Notes: a model not told the origin generated them from the letters alone. A stretch of DNA of 64,000 bases from Sepioteuthis lessoniana (GCA_963585895.1 OY757904.1:82748389-82812388), one strand, 5' to 3'. Shown: positions 42,505-54,097, numbered from the stretch's first letter. Made by a program: numbers and translations.

Positions 42505-43355
42505 TTGGGTATATTACTCTAAGTAGTTTCTTTCATACCAGAAATCAAACCTCAAATGGTTTGACACTTTTGTTTTGGAAATATTTTAATGGAAAGATCG
42601 AATGCCATAAGGATTCTTGAATATTTCCATTATGAATTAAATTATCGTTCAATGTTAAAAAAATACTTTTCTGGGAGATTTCTGCCTTACTAGTCAAGCA
42701 AGACGTATTGGATGACAACCAGCTTTAGTGTTAGTAATTTGAAAGATCGACTTTCTCAGGAATATACTTCTGTCTGGTTTTTCATCTCAAAATGAACTCC
42801 TACGTTTAGTTATAGAATTACAAATAGTATCGAATATCTCAATCTAGAATAAATCCATTTGAAGTGAAATTCTTCAACTAACTATACAAATTGCTCTTCA
42901 ATTAATTGGTAAGACAAGTCAACATGAAATGCCAACATAAAATGCCAACATGCAATGCCATCATTAAATGTAATCGCCATTCAGTTCGCCCAGGTCATTT
43001 AAAGAACTATTCTTACCTAACAATTTTTGTTAACTCACCCAAATCCGTGAGGATTTAAATTTTTCTTTTCCTTTTACAGATTTGAAGAAGAATTTGTTTC
43101 CTGCCAATTGAGACATTTTATAAACTGACAATCATTTAATCAATAAATATAGACAAAACTTTTAATTTACTTTGACTAGTAAAAAATAAAGAACTCCTCC
43201 AGGACAAAAAAACGAATTTATAAGCTTGAAGCTGTAAATATTCTATTTACAAACGAGTGTTTGGGTCAATTTTGTACAAAATCAATATTTATTATCTTTA
43301 TTTTCCAACATTAAGTATCGATTTTTGTTGTGAAATAATTACGAAAGTAACCACC
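42505..43355. other. AT-rich spacer
   Basis: Nothing recognised. A tandem of AAATGCCAACAT-like units occurs at about 42925-42970. Confidence 0.45.
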
Positions 43356-43359
43356 AAAA

Positions 43360-43515
43360 ACATTGTGATTTCAGCTGCAATGAATTGTAATTTACTAAGT
43401 TTTTTGTTCGGGTGTGGCACAAGAACGAATGAATGGAACACCCAATAAAACTCGAACTCAATCTTGTATGTTTGCTAGTCAAGCTTGCTAACCATTACAC
43501 CACCTGGGGTGCCCA
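43360..43515 (-). mobile_element. SINE-F copy
   Basis: Reverse: GGGCACCCCAGGTGGTGTAA, TGGTTAGCAAGCTTGAC, TTGAGTTCGAGTTTTATTGG. On plus it ends CACCACCTGGGGTGCCC. Pairs with 54098-54260. Confidence 0.7.
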
Positions 43516-43691
43516 ATTGTGATTGACTAGTACATTGACATAGATTGACTTTTTATATGTATACATGCACATTAATGCGTGACCATATCTTCATACCTAT
43601 GTAAAGTATTTCGTAAACGTGAGTTTGTATATGCACTGACACATATATGTAGGTGCACAAACACATACATAACTCTTAAGGAAACAGTTAT

Positions 43692-43960
43692 CATTGTAGG
43701 AAATGGAATCGGTAACCCGTGTTCATATACTATACAAGGCTGTTTATGTTACTTTATGCTAATACCCATGAGAATGGCTTATATTCATCTTTTCCCCTTC
43801 CCCCATTTATGGATAAATATTTGGATAAACTGTATTCTTTATCATTGATTAGGCAACTCGTCTCGAAGGAAAATTCTCTATTCAAACCATTTTGACTCCG
43901 CTTTAAAACTTGACTGTGTCACATCCTGTCCGCGGTGAAGGGGTTGGATAAATGTATACA
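43692..43960 (+). mobile_element. SINE-C copy 8
   Basis: GTAGGAAATGGAATCGGTAA with B-box remnant CCGTGTTCATATACT, TAATACCCATGAGAATGG, GATTAGGCAACTCGTC, TTGACTGTGTCACATCCTG and CGGTGAAGGGGTTGG. Confidence 0.75.
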
Positions 43961-43964
43961 TCCC

Positions 43965-45955
43965 TTTGTTAATAAGAAATAGAGATATATGATCATTATC
44001 AGAGCTCATTGAAATGTTATAATCAAAATAGGAAGAAAAAATGGTATATTTATTTGGGCCAACTGGGCTATCTTGCTTTGTTAAGGAAAAATGTAAAATC
44101 ATTACCTGGTTAGACTTCATGGTCTACAATCGCAAAATAGGGCCCATTACTCCCCATACCTTATGTACATTGGAAAAGGGGGTGGTAAATTGATTTTTTC
44201 TGCCTCTACATCTACTAACAGTTCTCTACACCCTACCAAAAATGTGATACATTAGAAGAGAACGAAGAAAACATGAGAACGAAGTGACGGGAATCAAAAC
44301 GAGAATTTATTTGAAGGGATATTTAAATCAGCCGCCATAACAGGATATTTTCCATAGTTTCCACGAATTTTCCATCCGAGAATAAGCACACATAGAGCTC
44401 ACATAGACAAAAGCTTCTGAACAGACGAACAATACACGTATTTTAATTGAAGAATGATTTGACTTTATCACAAAAAAACTGTAAGAGCAACAAACGAGAA
44501 ACCCTTTCATAAATTCGTGTCAACCTTTTCTGTTCGAATGTGCATTTCATTATTAAATTACATGGTTTATCCCCCCCCACACACACACACACATAAACAC
44601 AGATACTTCATTTATTAAAAAGATAAAAGGAGTGAAAGATTCAAATTGAATAATTAGCTTAAACTTTGAATGAATGAACAAAAGATATTTAATTCTGTCT
44701 GGTTTTAATTAATCAAATTAATTAATCTGACCAAAGTTTTTGTACTTATTACGCATGTGCAGTGGCTTCACTGACCAAAAAAGAAAAAAAAAAAAAAGAA
44801 AACCTGTGGTCACTTTGGCCAAAATATATTCTTATTTATTTATGTTTATGAGGAAATTGTTTTTCTGTCAATACAAATAAGATGATTTACGTTTCAGCCT
44901 GAATAGAGATGGAAAAGTTTCGTGGACTTCGGGCAAGATCTATTTATTCAAACCTTTTTTTTTTTTTCTTTTCAGTAGTAACAAGCACTGCTGTATTTTT
45001 AGAGTGGAATATTACGAATCCAAATCCAAATATTGATAAGATATAAATTTCGTATTATATACTGACGAACGTGCACTTGCAAAATCTTCAAAATACGTCA
45101 TGGTAGCGATTTAGCGAACGCCCCCACCCCTTCTATAGAAGTTAATTTGTAAAAAAAAAATGATTCGCCAAACTCGAAAAAGACTAAACTCATGGTAAGA
45201 CTGACCGCCGTGAATACCGGGGTATGGAAGGTAAAGTATAACGTATTGACTTAAAGAGAGTTATCTTAGAAATGTAAATGCCATTAGATTGATGTTATTT
45301 ACTTATTTAAATTTATTCATATTATCATAATAATAATTTTGTACGTTATGTACAATATTGACTGAACAATAAATGATGTATTTATTAAATATATTTAATG
45401 TGTTTATATATCAAACAATAAATATGGTACATCGTGACGAAATGATTTGATTGGGGTGCTCTGAAAAACTTAGGAAATTCTCTAACGTGTATGGTAACTA
45501 CTGTGTGTTTATAGAAGACTGTTACAAATTTAAACAGTAATTTCTCTTAAGTTTATGACAACGAGCTCAACTGATATCAACAGGAATGAATCGCTGCCCA
45601 GTTTCCTACCGATGAAACATTTTTTTTTAAATTTTGCATATGTTGTCAAATATTCACAGAGCATTGAACGAAGAAAATATCAATTTCAATCGATTTTATA
45701 TTGATCTCTGTGCGACAGCCTGAAGCTTGTTTTAGAAGTAGTTAAGTTAGAAGGAAGATTTTTAGTTATGGCGTTATTGTAATCTTTGCGTCCAGTTGTG
45801 GGTGGTTTGTACGCAGTCGAACAACAGGTGGGTGGAATCGACCTTTTTTTTTCTTTTTGCTTCTTATTATCTGAATTGAATAATTCACTTGGCTGAACTG
45901 AATCATATAAAAAACCAAACTGAATTACTCTTCAAAATCTATAACTAGGAAAATG
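43965..45955. other. 2 kb spacer without recognised features
   Basis: AT-rich with short A, T and C runs and an AC run at 44576-44594. No frame with a motif, no SINE head and no tandem repeat was seen. Confidence 0.4.
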
Positions 45956-45971
45956 AAAAATACAAAAATAA

Positions 45972-46620
45972 TGTTGCCCAGTCAGCTAGGGCTGTAGAAT
46001 GCACTGAGTGTTTATCAGCAGAGGGGTAAGACTCAACCAACGAGTGTCCTGGATATGACACTAAACAATCTGATGGTGAAGCTCCAGTAATGCTGGATCT
46101 TTGGGGAATGCGGAGTACCCCTTCATTGCCATCGCTCCCAGGTCACCTCTGTCCCGGTGGGGTGTCCTCGTGGTGTAATGGTTAAAGCGATGCACTGCGG
46201 AATCGTAGTACGTGAGTTCGTACTCCAGTCGCGCTATTACGTTCACTTTCGGGCAAATACCCTTGGGAAAGGTATGAACCCCCTTATTCTCCCTCCAGCT
46301 ATGGGTAAATAGTAGGACGGACTAGGTTCTTCAGCCTTGGTGAGGCAACCAGTCTAGGAGAAGGAAAACTCTGAATTCAAACCTGTTAAACTCCGCTTAA
46401 AAATTGACCTTGTGTCATATCCTGCCCGAGCGGAGGGGTTGGTAAATAGTACCTCTGTCCCGGTGTGGTAGAACCTGATGGCCCTACCTATGGGTCTCTT
46501 TAATCATGGTACAACAAACACTCTAGAAGAGGGAAAACTTTCAATTCAAACTAGTTGTAAACGTGAATGAGCTCCACCCAGGTCATTCCTGCCCATGACA
46601 CGCGAAATGAGTAGCACCTT
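45972..46620 (+). mobile_element. DV element interrupted by SINE-B
   Basis: Head TTGCCCAGTCAGCTAGGGC, AGAGGGGTAAGACTCAACC, GTGTCCTGGATATGACACTA, GGAATGCGGAGTACCCC and CCATCGCTCCCAGG up to 46159. It resumes at 46451 (TGGTAGAACCTGATGGCCC, ACCTATGGGTCTC). The VNTR and tail are degenerate or absent. Confidence 0.8.
46160..46450 (+). mobile_element. SINE-B/C chimera with perfect 15-bp target duplication
   Basis: ACCTCTGTCCCGGTG stands at 46145-46159 and 46451-46465, so ends are exact. The head is SINE-B (CTCGTGGTGTAATGGTTAAA, GAGTTCGTACTCC). The 3' half is the SINE-C body (GAGGCAACCAGTCTAGGAG, TTGACCTTGTGTCATATCC, GCGGAGGGGTTGG), unlike copies at 6646 and 47064, which end in the DV-type tail. Both duplications are identical, so the insertion is fairly young. 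Confidence 0.93.
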
Positions 46621-46624
46621 CTCG

Positions 46625-47060
46625 ACCAAATCAAGTTACGAAATATGTCTTCTTCTTTTATAGGGATTCTAGAATAACCAAAAGAATAAATAAATAAATA
46701 AATTTCACAATAATTCACAGAATGCTAGATCAGTGGTTGATATTTAGTCATTGTCAGAAGAGATTTCCATAAAAAAATAGAAATAACATTACATTTTAAT
46801 GATTAAGATAGAACGGTATAGTTTGCTGCCATGATTTCCAATATCGAGATGAATCAGTATATTATATGATGGGAGTATCGAAAATGAAATCTTAACTTGA
46901 TGATATAATCAGAGGACGTTGCCAATGCTCTATATTGGATTTGGTAAGTAAGAGTTTTACACCTTATTCACGGTAGTTTTAAGGGTAATCTATTTTATCG
47001 ACGATGCTCTTCTCCTCTCCAAGTTACATAAGATTCATAATACCTGATGCTGGGAAGGGA
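46625..47060. other. AT-rich spacer
   Basis: Contains a short (AAAT)n run at 46688-46702. Nothing else recognised. Confidence 0.45.
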
Positions 47061-47063
47061 GTC

Positions 47064-47268
47064 CGTGAGGCGTAATGGCTAAAGTGCTGGACTGCGGCTT
47101 TAAAGTAAACAACTTCGAACTCGCGCTATTACCTCCACTTTTCGATAAATACTTTTGAGAAAGGTATTAACCCTTTTTCTTCTTGCTATGGGTTAAATAG
47201 TATTACAGCCGTTCTTCTACAAGGATGGATTTGGCATTAGATAACCCCCGAAGGGTTGATATGCCATG
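47064..47268 (+). mobile_element. SINE-B copy 6
   Basis: Head CCGTGAGGCGTAATGGCTAA; B box partly deleted (ACTTCGAACTCGC); body TGAGAAAGGTATTAACCC and CTATGGGTTAAATAGTA; tail GGATTTGGCATTAGATAACC and GAAGGGTTGATATGCC. Confidence 0.85.
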
Positions 47269-47489
47269 AAAGAAAGAAAGATCTACGGAATGTCCTTGTT
47301 CAAATTATCGGGGTTTGCCAAAGACAAAGTCTATGGTCAAAATGACTGAGCATCAAAAGAATTAGACTCATATATTTCTTGAGGGAATTGAAATGGAAGA
47401 GTACAAACAGTTCTGGTTGGAATTCGAACGCGGTTTGCCGGAATATTAGTATCTCAATAGCATGTATATACTTGTATTTACCTAACCCT

Positions 47490-47735
47490 AGTTATTTTTA
47501 AGCGGAGTATGGTTGGTCTGAATTCAGGGTTTTCCTTCGCCTAGATTAGTTTTCGTACCAAAGCTGAATAACTTAGACTTCTCTACAATTTACCCATAGC
47601 TGGTGAAAAAGAAATGGATTCATACCATTCTCAAAGGCAATTGCGTAAAGTGAAAAGGAAAGAGTTTTGCTCACCATATAAACATAGCTGGACTGAGTCC
47701 ATTTCTTATAACGATTATCGTTATGTCACTTACTT
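47490..47735 (-). mobile_element. SINE-C copy 9
   Basis: Plus strand: TTTTTAAGCGGAGTATGG, GAATTCAGGGTTTTCCTTC, AATTTACCCATAGCTGG, TTCTCAAAGGCAATTGCG, and TAACGATTATCGTTATG at the head end. Confidence 0.75.
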
Positions 47736-47739
47736 AAAA

Positions 47740-48125
47740 TGTAAATGAAACAAAATGCTCCAAATTCTCAAAAACCTTTATTATAGTTTTTAAGAAATTA
47801 TAATATTTTTTAATGGCATTGTAAAGCTGGCGAATTTATCTTCTTATTTGTTTGATTGCTTATTATGCACATTGAGTAAGTTCTGGCTTTTGTTTGTTTT
47901 TGTTGTCTTGTTTGTTGTTTTTTTTTTGTTTTTTTTTTTTTTTTGGTGTCTTGTTTGATTGGTTGCTTTTTGGGATTTTTTCGTTTTTTTAACATAGAAA
48001 AAAAATAAACGCAGTAAGATTGAAACCTGAGAAAACAATATTTATTCAATTTTCTTAACTGTATAGGTTTGCCAATTCAGATATTTAAAACTAAAGATCA
48101 TATCAAAACTGCATATATTTAGAGT
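47740..48125. other. AT-rich spacer with T runs
   Basis: T-rich run at about 47920-47945. Lys-rich minus frames are poly(T) shadows. Confidence 0.5.
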
Positions 48126-48129
48126 ATGT

Positions 48130-48390
48130 ATTTACCTAACCCATCTACCGCAAGAAGAGTTTGACATAAGGTCAGTTTTTAAGCGAAGTGAATCCTAGAG
48201 TTGTTTCCTTACGCAGGCTAAAAACAGTCTGTTCTTCTATTTACCCATAACTGGGAAGAGAATGGATTCATGCCCTTCCTGAGGGCATTAACGTGAAATT
48301 AAAAGACAAAAAGCTTCATCCAGGATTTGAAGTCAGGTCGCTAATTTCATTTACTACGAGGATAACTGTTACACTTAGCGAAGTCTCCAT
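48130..48390 (-). mobile_element. SINE-C copy 10
   Basis: Plus strand: ACATAAGGTCAGTTTTTAAG, TTGTTTCCTTACGCAGG, TATTTACCCATAACTGGG, CTTCCTGAGGGCATTAACG, CAGGATTTGAAGTCAGG and GAGGATAACTGTTACACTTA. Confidence 0.8.
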
Positions 48391-48514
48391 ATAAATAAAA
48401 TATCGATCATAGATAAATGCAATTTTCTTTCATTGAGAAAAAAAAAATAACTCATGAAAAATTGACAGTTATCAAAGTTCAAAATCCGATTCGAATTTAC
48501 AAGGCAAACTGCAA

Positions 48515-48710
48515 ATGGATTTGGCATTAAATAGCCAACAATGGTTGATATGCCATAAAACCCAACCAAGCCAAATCATATATATTCATTATATATGTAT
48601 AAAGAGTATTTGGCATTAAATAACCCACAATGGTTGATATGCCAAAAAACCAACAAAACCAAACTATACATACATACATACATACATACATACATACATA
48701 CATACCTTAT
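48515..48710 (+). mobile_element. Two DV/SINE-B tail modules in tandem plus (CATA)n
   Basis: GGATTTGGCATTAAATAGCC and AATGGTTGATATGCCATAAA at 48518-48560; again TTTGGCATTAAATAACC and CAATGGTTGATATGCC at 48608-48645, each followed by CCAA-rich sequence; CATA repeats at 48664-48704. No head is attached to either. Confidence 0.8.
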
Positions 48711-48714
48711 CCTC

Positions 48715-49405
48715 TCTTAAGGAGTTGGTGATGAAGCAAGGCTGTTGTCATTGACAAAAGAAAGTAAAACCTATGCGTATCAGAAGATATGACAATATCT
48801 AAGAAAAAATTCTTAGTATTTCATTGAATCTGTTCCAAGAACCATCAGAAATTGTTGAAAACTCTCTGTAGCCTACGGTAGGCCTACATGATTTTAAAAA
48901 ATATATATTTTAAGATAAGCACTATCGGAAGATATTAAGACTTAGCCATTTATGCAAATAATAAAATTAGCACAAAAAAGATAAAAACATAATGTCATTC
49001 ATTACTTCATATTAACAGGAGTTTTTAAACATTTCTTAGGAAAATAATGATTCACTTTGCTGCTTGAATTTTTCTTGGCAAAATCTGATGAATCAAAAAC
49101 GGTCATTTTACAAAAAGAGAAAATGTATTTCACTTCTTCCGTAATTTGTCTTTTTCATTCAATCATTTGAGCTTGAATAAATCAATCTTGCCTCTCCGTA
49201 GAAATCAGAGCTTCTTGAAAAAATGTCCATTTTTTACGTTCAAACAGAAAAGATCTATTAGTGTCTTAAAGTACTATGACGATATTTCTCTTAACGTTCA
49301 ATTCGATATGATGTTCTCTGGGAAATAGTATGGATACAAATTTCAAACCGAATGATTTCACAATTATCTGAGGGTAATACAGTTTTGGAAAAATTGAAAC
49401 CGACT
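48715..49405. other. AT-rich spacer
   Basis: Nothing recognised. Confidence 0.45.
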
Positions 49406-49414
49406 GACAGATAG

Positions 49415-49516
49415 ACAAACAAACACACAAACACACACCCACGCGCGCATATGCACACACACACACACACACGCGCGCGCGCGCACACACACATATATAT
49501 ATGTATAGGGAGAGGG

Positions 49517-49571
<55 letters not shown>

Positions 49572-49620
49572 TACATATGTACATAAATATATATATAGAA
49601 AGAGAGAGACAGAGGGAGAG
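49415..49620. repeat. AC, CG-interrupted, AT and GA microsatellites
   Basis: AC/CG about 49430-49492, AT about 49522-49567, GA about 49598-49625. Confidence 0.95.
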
Positions 49621-49639
49621 GAAGAGAAGGATGTGACAC

Positions 49640-49908
49640 CGGGTCAATATCTAAGCGGAATACCGATGGTTTGAATTCACAGTTTTCTTTCTCGTAGACT
49701 AGTTGCCTTATCAAAGCTAAAGAATCCGGTCTATCCAACTATTTATTCATAGCTGAGGTTGGGTAAAGAGATGGATTTATATCCAAGGGGCAATTACTGC
49801 GAAGTGAAACGCAAACAACCTCGTCCAGGATTTGAACTTGGCTCGCCAAGTCCATTTCTTACGAATGCAGCAGAGCCACCACGCTTATAGAATTGAAAAC
49901 CAAATATA

Positions 49909-49968
<60 letters not shown>

Positions 49969-50070
49969 GAAGACAGAAACAATTACAGATTTCTCTTCTT
50001 GTACAGTATTCACTATTTAGATATATAGAGTCTACGACGATAACTGTTACACAAAGCACGCAATCGCCAG
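49640..50070 (-). mobile_element. SINE-C copy 11 split by about 165 bp
   Basis: The SINE body reads in reverse from 49640 to about 49863 (ATATCTAAGCGGAATACCG, CAACTATTTATTCATAGC, CAGGATTTGAACTTGGC). Its head resumes at about 50034 (CTACGACGATAACTGTTACA). TACGA borders the inserted block on both sides (49859-49863; 50033-50037), a possible short target duplication. The block holds the CTTT array. Confidence 0.7.
49911..49966. repeat. (CTTT)n tetranucleotide array
   Basis: About 14 units; reverse complement of the GAAA arrays at 41130. Confidence 0.97.
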
Positions 50071-50074
50071 GAAA

Positions 50075-50500
50075 TTTTACCAGGAGGAAGATTATGTAGC
50101 GCTAATTTTTTAATGGGGAGGGTTTTCTTGTTTTCTTGAATGGGGTTGAAGATTGATCACTCGCTGTCATTAATTGAACTCTGAAAATATCTTACCTATC
50201 TCATCAACTTTCATAGCACATTTCTTGCTTTTGCTGCGTTCCACAAAGAAGTAAATAACAAAACCCACCCAGGTTTTTTTCTCACCACTACATTCACTCC
50301 GGACACCAAAGATTTCCGGTAGTCTTAGAGAGACTAATTGGCATATTTTTTGTAGAACTCCAGATTTGTCAACTCACAGCAATCGTTTGCCATAGAAACG
50401 GAAATAAATGCAGCAGAAACAAGTTGTATCCTTCGTAGCATGGAATGATATCTAGATTTCAAGAAAAATTCGTACAAGGCTGTCAGGAAATTCCACTTGG
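50075..50500. other. Spacer, nothing recognised
   Basis: The minus frame 50334-50561 has no recognised motif and overlaps the decayed minisatellite. Confidence 0.4.
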
Positions 50501-50504
50501 AACT

Positions 50505-50765
50505 TGCTTGGAATAGAATCGAAAAGTAGTATTTGTCTGGGATGGAATCGAAAATGGGCACAAATTTTAAATAGAATCAACAATAGACATTTTTATGAAA
50601 TAGAATAGGGGATATGCAATTATTTGGGATATAAGTGACTATAGGGATAAGATCAAAGATAGGAACTTGTCTGCGATAGACGTGAAGATAGGCATTAATA
50701 TGAAATAGAATTGCAGATAAGCATTACTTCATAATGAAATCGAAAACTTTTAGATATAAAAGAAA
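50505..50765. repeat. Decayed minisatellite, about 30-bp units
   Basis: Repeating pattern GGAATAGAATCGAAAA, GGGATGGAATCGAAAATGGGC, AAATAGAATCAACAATAGAC, GAAATAGAATAGGGGATATGC, GATAGACGTGAAGATAGGC and GAAATAGAATTGCAGATAAGC. About eight units of 28-35 bp, strongly diverged, so old. Confidence 0.7.
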
Positions 50766-50769
50766 ATAG

Positions 50770-51315
50770 GCAATTTTATAAAATTCCTCAAATTAAAAGC
50801 AAACTTTTACACAAATATAAAAATCCTTCTATGCAGTCGACTTACGTCTTTATAAAGGAAGAATTGCAAATATTTCCTCTTCATAATTACCCTCTGTGCA
50901 ATTTGTTATGGTTTAGATAATCTGTATTCACGGCGTCCTACTTACAACATGTACCATTGTAAATAATGTTATGGCTGACATACAGCCATTTTTATCAAAG
51001 ATAATGACAAAAACAGAAGGACGAGCAACGATGAAAAATAATCTATTTGTCGGCATTTATGAACAACTCTTGCTGGGACTGTAACTCTGTCTTTATTAGC
51101 TTTTCTGTACAGAGTTTCTGATTAGTAACTAACCTTAATATTCTATGACAAACGCTTTCTATAAGCATAAGAATATGTGCTTGGTTATTTTTGCATGAAA
51201 AACACAAGTAACAACCGTAAACTATTGTGGGTGCCTTGCATACTTTTGGTATCTAGAGGTGAAGAAAAACAACCTATGACTTAACAACAAAAACGTGTTT
51301 TTCTTACCTAAGCCT
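50770..51315. other. AT-rich spacer
   Basis: Nothing recognised. Confidence 0.45.
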
Positions 51316-51318
51316 TCA

Positions 51319-51402
<84 letters not shown>

Positions 51403-51571
51403 TGAGAGAGAGAGAAGGGAAGAAAAATAATGAGAAAAGGTAGAAGGACAAAGAAAAAGTAGAAAGAATTTTGCTTGACTAAGCTAACTCAGTCACAAGT
51501 TTATACATTCTGAAGAACCCAATTAAGATCGGTTGCAGACATGCGTATCATTCAAATATATACGCTCATGC

Positions 51572-51602
<31 letters not shown>

Positions 51603-51649
51603 AAATGCCGTTTATATCTATCTCGTTCTATTCATATATATCTAATTAT

Positions 51650-51696
<47 letters not shown>

Positions 51697-51868
51697 ATTT
51701 TGTTCCTATCAATTTTTCCATCAATTTATTTATATCATTCAATTCAAACATCTCTTTCAATCTAATTACATGCATGGTACATATCAGTGTCATTCTATTC
51801 ATATCTATCTAATTTCATTCTTATCTTTCTATCATTATAATTCCATTCATAAAAATTGATATAAATCG

Positions 51869-51914
<46 letters not shown>

Positions 51915-51971
51915 CTGTTTATATCAGTTTTCTGTCTCATTGAATCACACACACACACGCAAACACACAAA

Positions 51972-52016
<45 letters not shown>
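51319..52016. repeat. Microsatellite block: AT, TG, CTAT, AC
   Basis: AT 51319-51354, TG 51355-51401, CTAT 51569-51602, AC 51653-51688, AT 51873-51910, AC about 51946-52008. TATC/CATTC-rich sequence between. Confidence 0.95.
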
Positions 52017-52017
<1 letters not shown>

Positions 52018-52340
52018 ACGAGTGTTCTGGTTATGACACAAAACAATCTGATGGTGAGGTTCCAGTAATGCAAGAGCTTTGGGGGATGCGGAGTACCCCT
52101 TCATTGCCAGCGCTCCCAGGTCCACTCTAGCCCGGATGGTAGCATATGATAGTATCCTATCTATGAGTTAAATAGAACTGAGTACTTATGTTAAGCTGAA
52201 TTGCTTGAAATAGAAGTGCTTTGACATTTAAACTGTGTACTTACGCTAAACTGAATTGCTTGAAATAGAACTGTTTGGATAAAAATCTCTTTGGCATTAA
52301 ATGCCATAAAACCCTAACAAACCAACCAAACCAACCCGAT
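52017..52340 (+). mobile_element. DV element, head without first part, VNTR and tail
   Basis: Starts at ACGAGTGTTCTGGTTATGAC directly after AT repeats; head to CTCCCAGGTCC, TATCCTATCTATGAG; two VNTR units GAATTGCTTGAAATAGAA; tail TCTCTTTGGCATTAAATGCC and CCAACCAAACCAACCC. Confidence 0.75.
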
Positions 52341-52529
52341 CGTTAGTAAACTGGTTTCTATGACACTTTGCGAGCCTATTGTGCTTAATACTGATTGGAT
52401 GCACTAATACAAAATATTGTGGTCAGACTAAGCTAAACTAGTTGAATATTTATCTGTCATTTTCCTTCGAAAAACGGGACATATTTTAGTAGTTCATGCG
52501 ACCCACATGGCCTTTTAATTTGTTTTTTG

Positions 52530-52800
52530 TTTTTATTTGTTCTGTTTATATTTTTCGCTCTTTTTTCTTTCTCTCTTTTTCTCTTTTTCATTCCTTTTCT
52601 TTTTTCACCATCATTCTTTTGTAATCTTGTTTCTTATTTATTTTTATTCTTTTTTTTCCCTCAGTCACCCTTTTAATTCTTTCTTGTTAATGCTTCTCTC
52701 TCGTTTTCTTTTTTCTTTTTCTTTTTTTATTTCAACTTCCCTTCTACCGACTTTAGTTTCTTCCATCTCAACTAAAAGTACTTTACAATTCTCTATCTTT
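52530..52800. repeat. Long T/C-rich tract
   Basis: About 270 bases almost purely pyrimidine on plus. The 113-codon Phe/Ser frame through it is compositional. Confidence 0.8.
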
Positions 52801-52824
52801 ACTAGTCAATCATCGTTAATATTT

Positions 52825-53242
52825 GCCCAGTCGGCTGGGGCTATACAATACACCGACTGCTTCTCTGCAGAGGGGTAAGACCCCACCCCCCAACAAGTGT
52901 CCTGGATATGACAGTAAACAATATGATGGTGAAGTTCCAGTAATACTGGAGATTAGGGGAACGCGGAGCACCCCTTCATTGCCATCTCTCCCAAGTCCTT
53001 TCCGGCCCGGAGTAGTAGCACCGATAAGGTCCTATCTATACTAATACTAAACTAAATTGTTTGAAATAGAAGTGTTTGACAAAATTGAATAGCTTGAAAT
53101 AGAAATATTTTTGACAAACTGTGTACTCATGCTAAACTGAATTGTTTGAAATAGAACTGATTATTTGTATAAAAATGGATTTGGCGTTAAATCACCCACA
53201 AAGGTTGATATACCATAAACCCAACCAACCAACCAACCAACG
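52825..53242 (+). mobile_element. DV element, complete copy
   Basis: Head from GCCCAGTCGGCTGGGGC through CTGCAGAGGGGTAAGACCC, GTGTCCTGGATATGACAGTA, CTTCATTGCCATCTCTCCC and GGTCCTATCTATAC. VNTR of about three units (AATTGTTTGAAATAGAA, GAATAGCTTGAAATAGAA). Tail GGATTTGGCGTTAAATCACC, AAAGGTTGATATACCATAAA and (CCAA)n. Best plus-strand copy for defining the family, about 418 bp. Confidence 0.85.
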
Positions 53243-53244
53243 TT

Positions 53245-54095
53245 GATATAGTATTGTTGTTGTTGCCTTTCTTAGGTTATTTTATGGATATTCAAACAAC
53301 GTGATTGCAACTCTCTAAATTCAGATCCCAAATTAGAAAATGTTTTCAATGTCCCTTGAAACATTTATACAAAAATGAATCGAAATAAATGTCATAATTA
53401 TGTGAATTTTAACAGTTAAATTGTAACAAAGTTTATTTCTTTTCGAATGAGCCAGAAACGATTTCACAGAACGACTAAAGAGGACTAACCTTGACGTGAA
53501 TTCTTTTATAACATTTGAAAGATGAAAGTAAAGATATTATCTTATTTATTTTTTAACAGATCAGATGCTAACATAAAAGGACAACAAGATATGAAGAAGG
53601 AAGCGAGTTGTGGACTTTACAAAAAGCAGATCGATGAATTTTTAAAATGATATGTTTTTATTATAATGTGATTAGAACAGAAAAAGAGGATTCTTGCCCA
53701 CTGTGACAATAAACAATATTTGGTCGGAGTAACACACCCGACAACAGCAAAATAGAACAAATTTGTTAACAGATTAAAAAATAAACAGTACCTGATATTC
53801 ATTTCGCTGAAAATCTACATGGGAATATTTCAAACTTTGATAAAAGAAATCTGTAAATTTAAAATTGACCTAATATGATATGAACCCTGACGAAATAGAA
53901 TTTATTTGGATAAAGAAGCCATGTGTATGTTCGTATGTGAAAGTACAAACATATTTTGATCAAATTGTTTACGTAAACACTTGATAAAAAAACGCATGAA
54001 AGTTTTTCCACTTTATCAATACAAGATTTTAAGATCGACTTTCTCTTGAAAATGTTTGAAGAAAAAGTAATCGATACAACAAGATCAAAGCTGAG
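53245..54095. other. AT-rich spacer
   Basis: Nothing recognised. Confidence 0.45.
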
Positions 54096-54097
54096 GT

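Noticed and set aside
52537-52878. 113-codon Phe/Ser-rich frame as a membrane protein
   Set aside because: It translates a pyrimidine tract and runs into the DV head; hydrophobicity is compositional.
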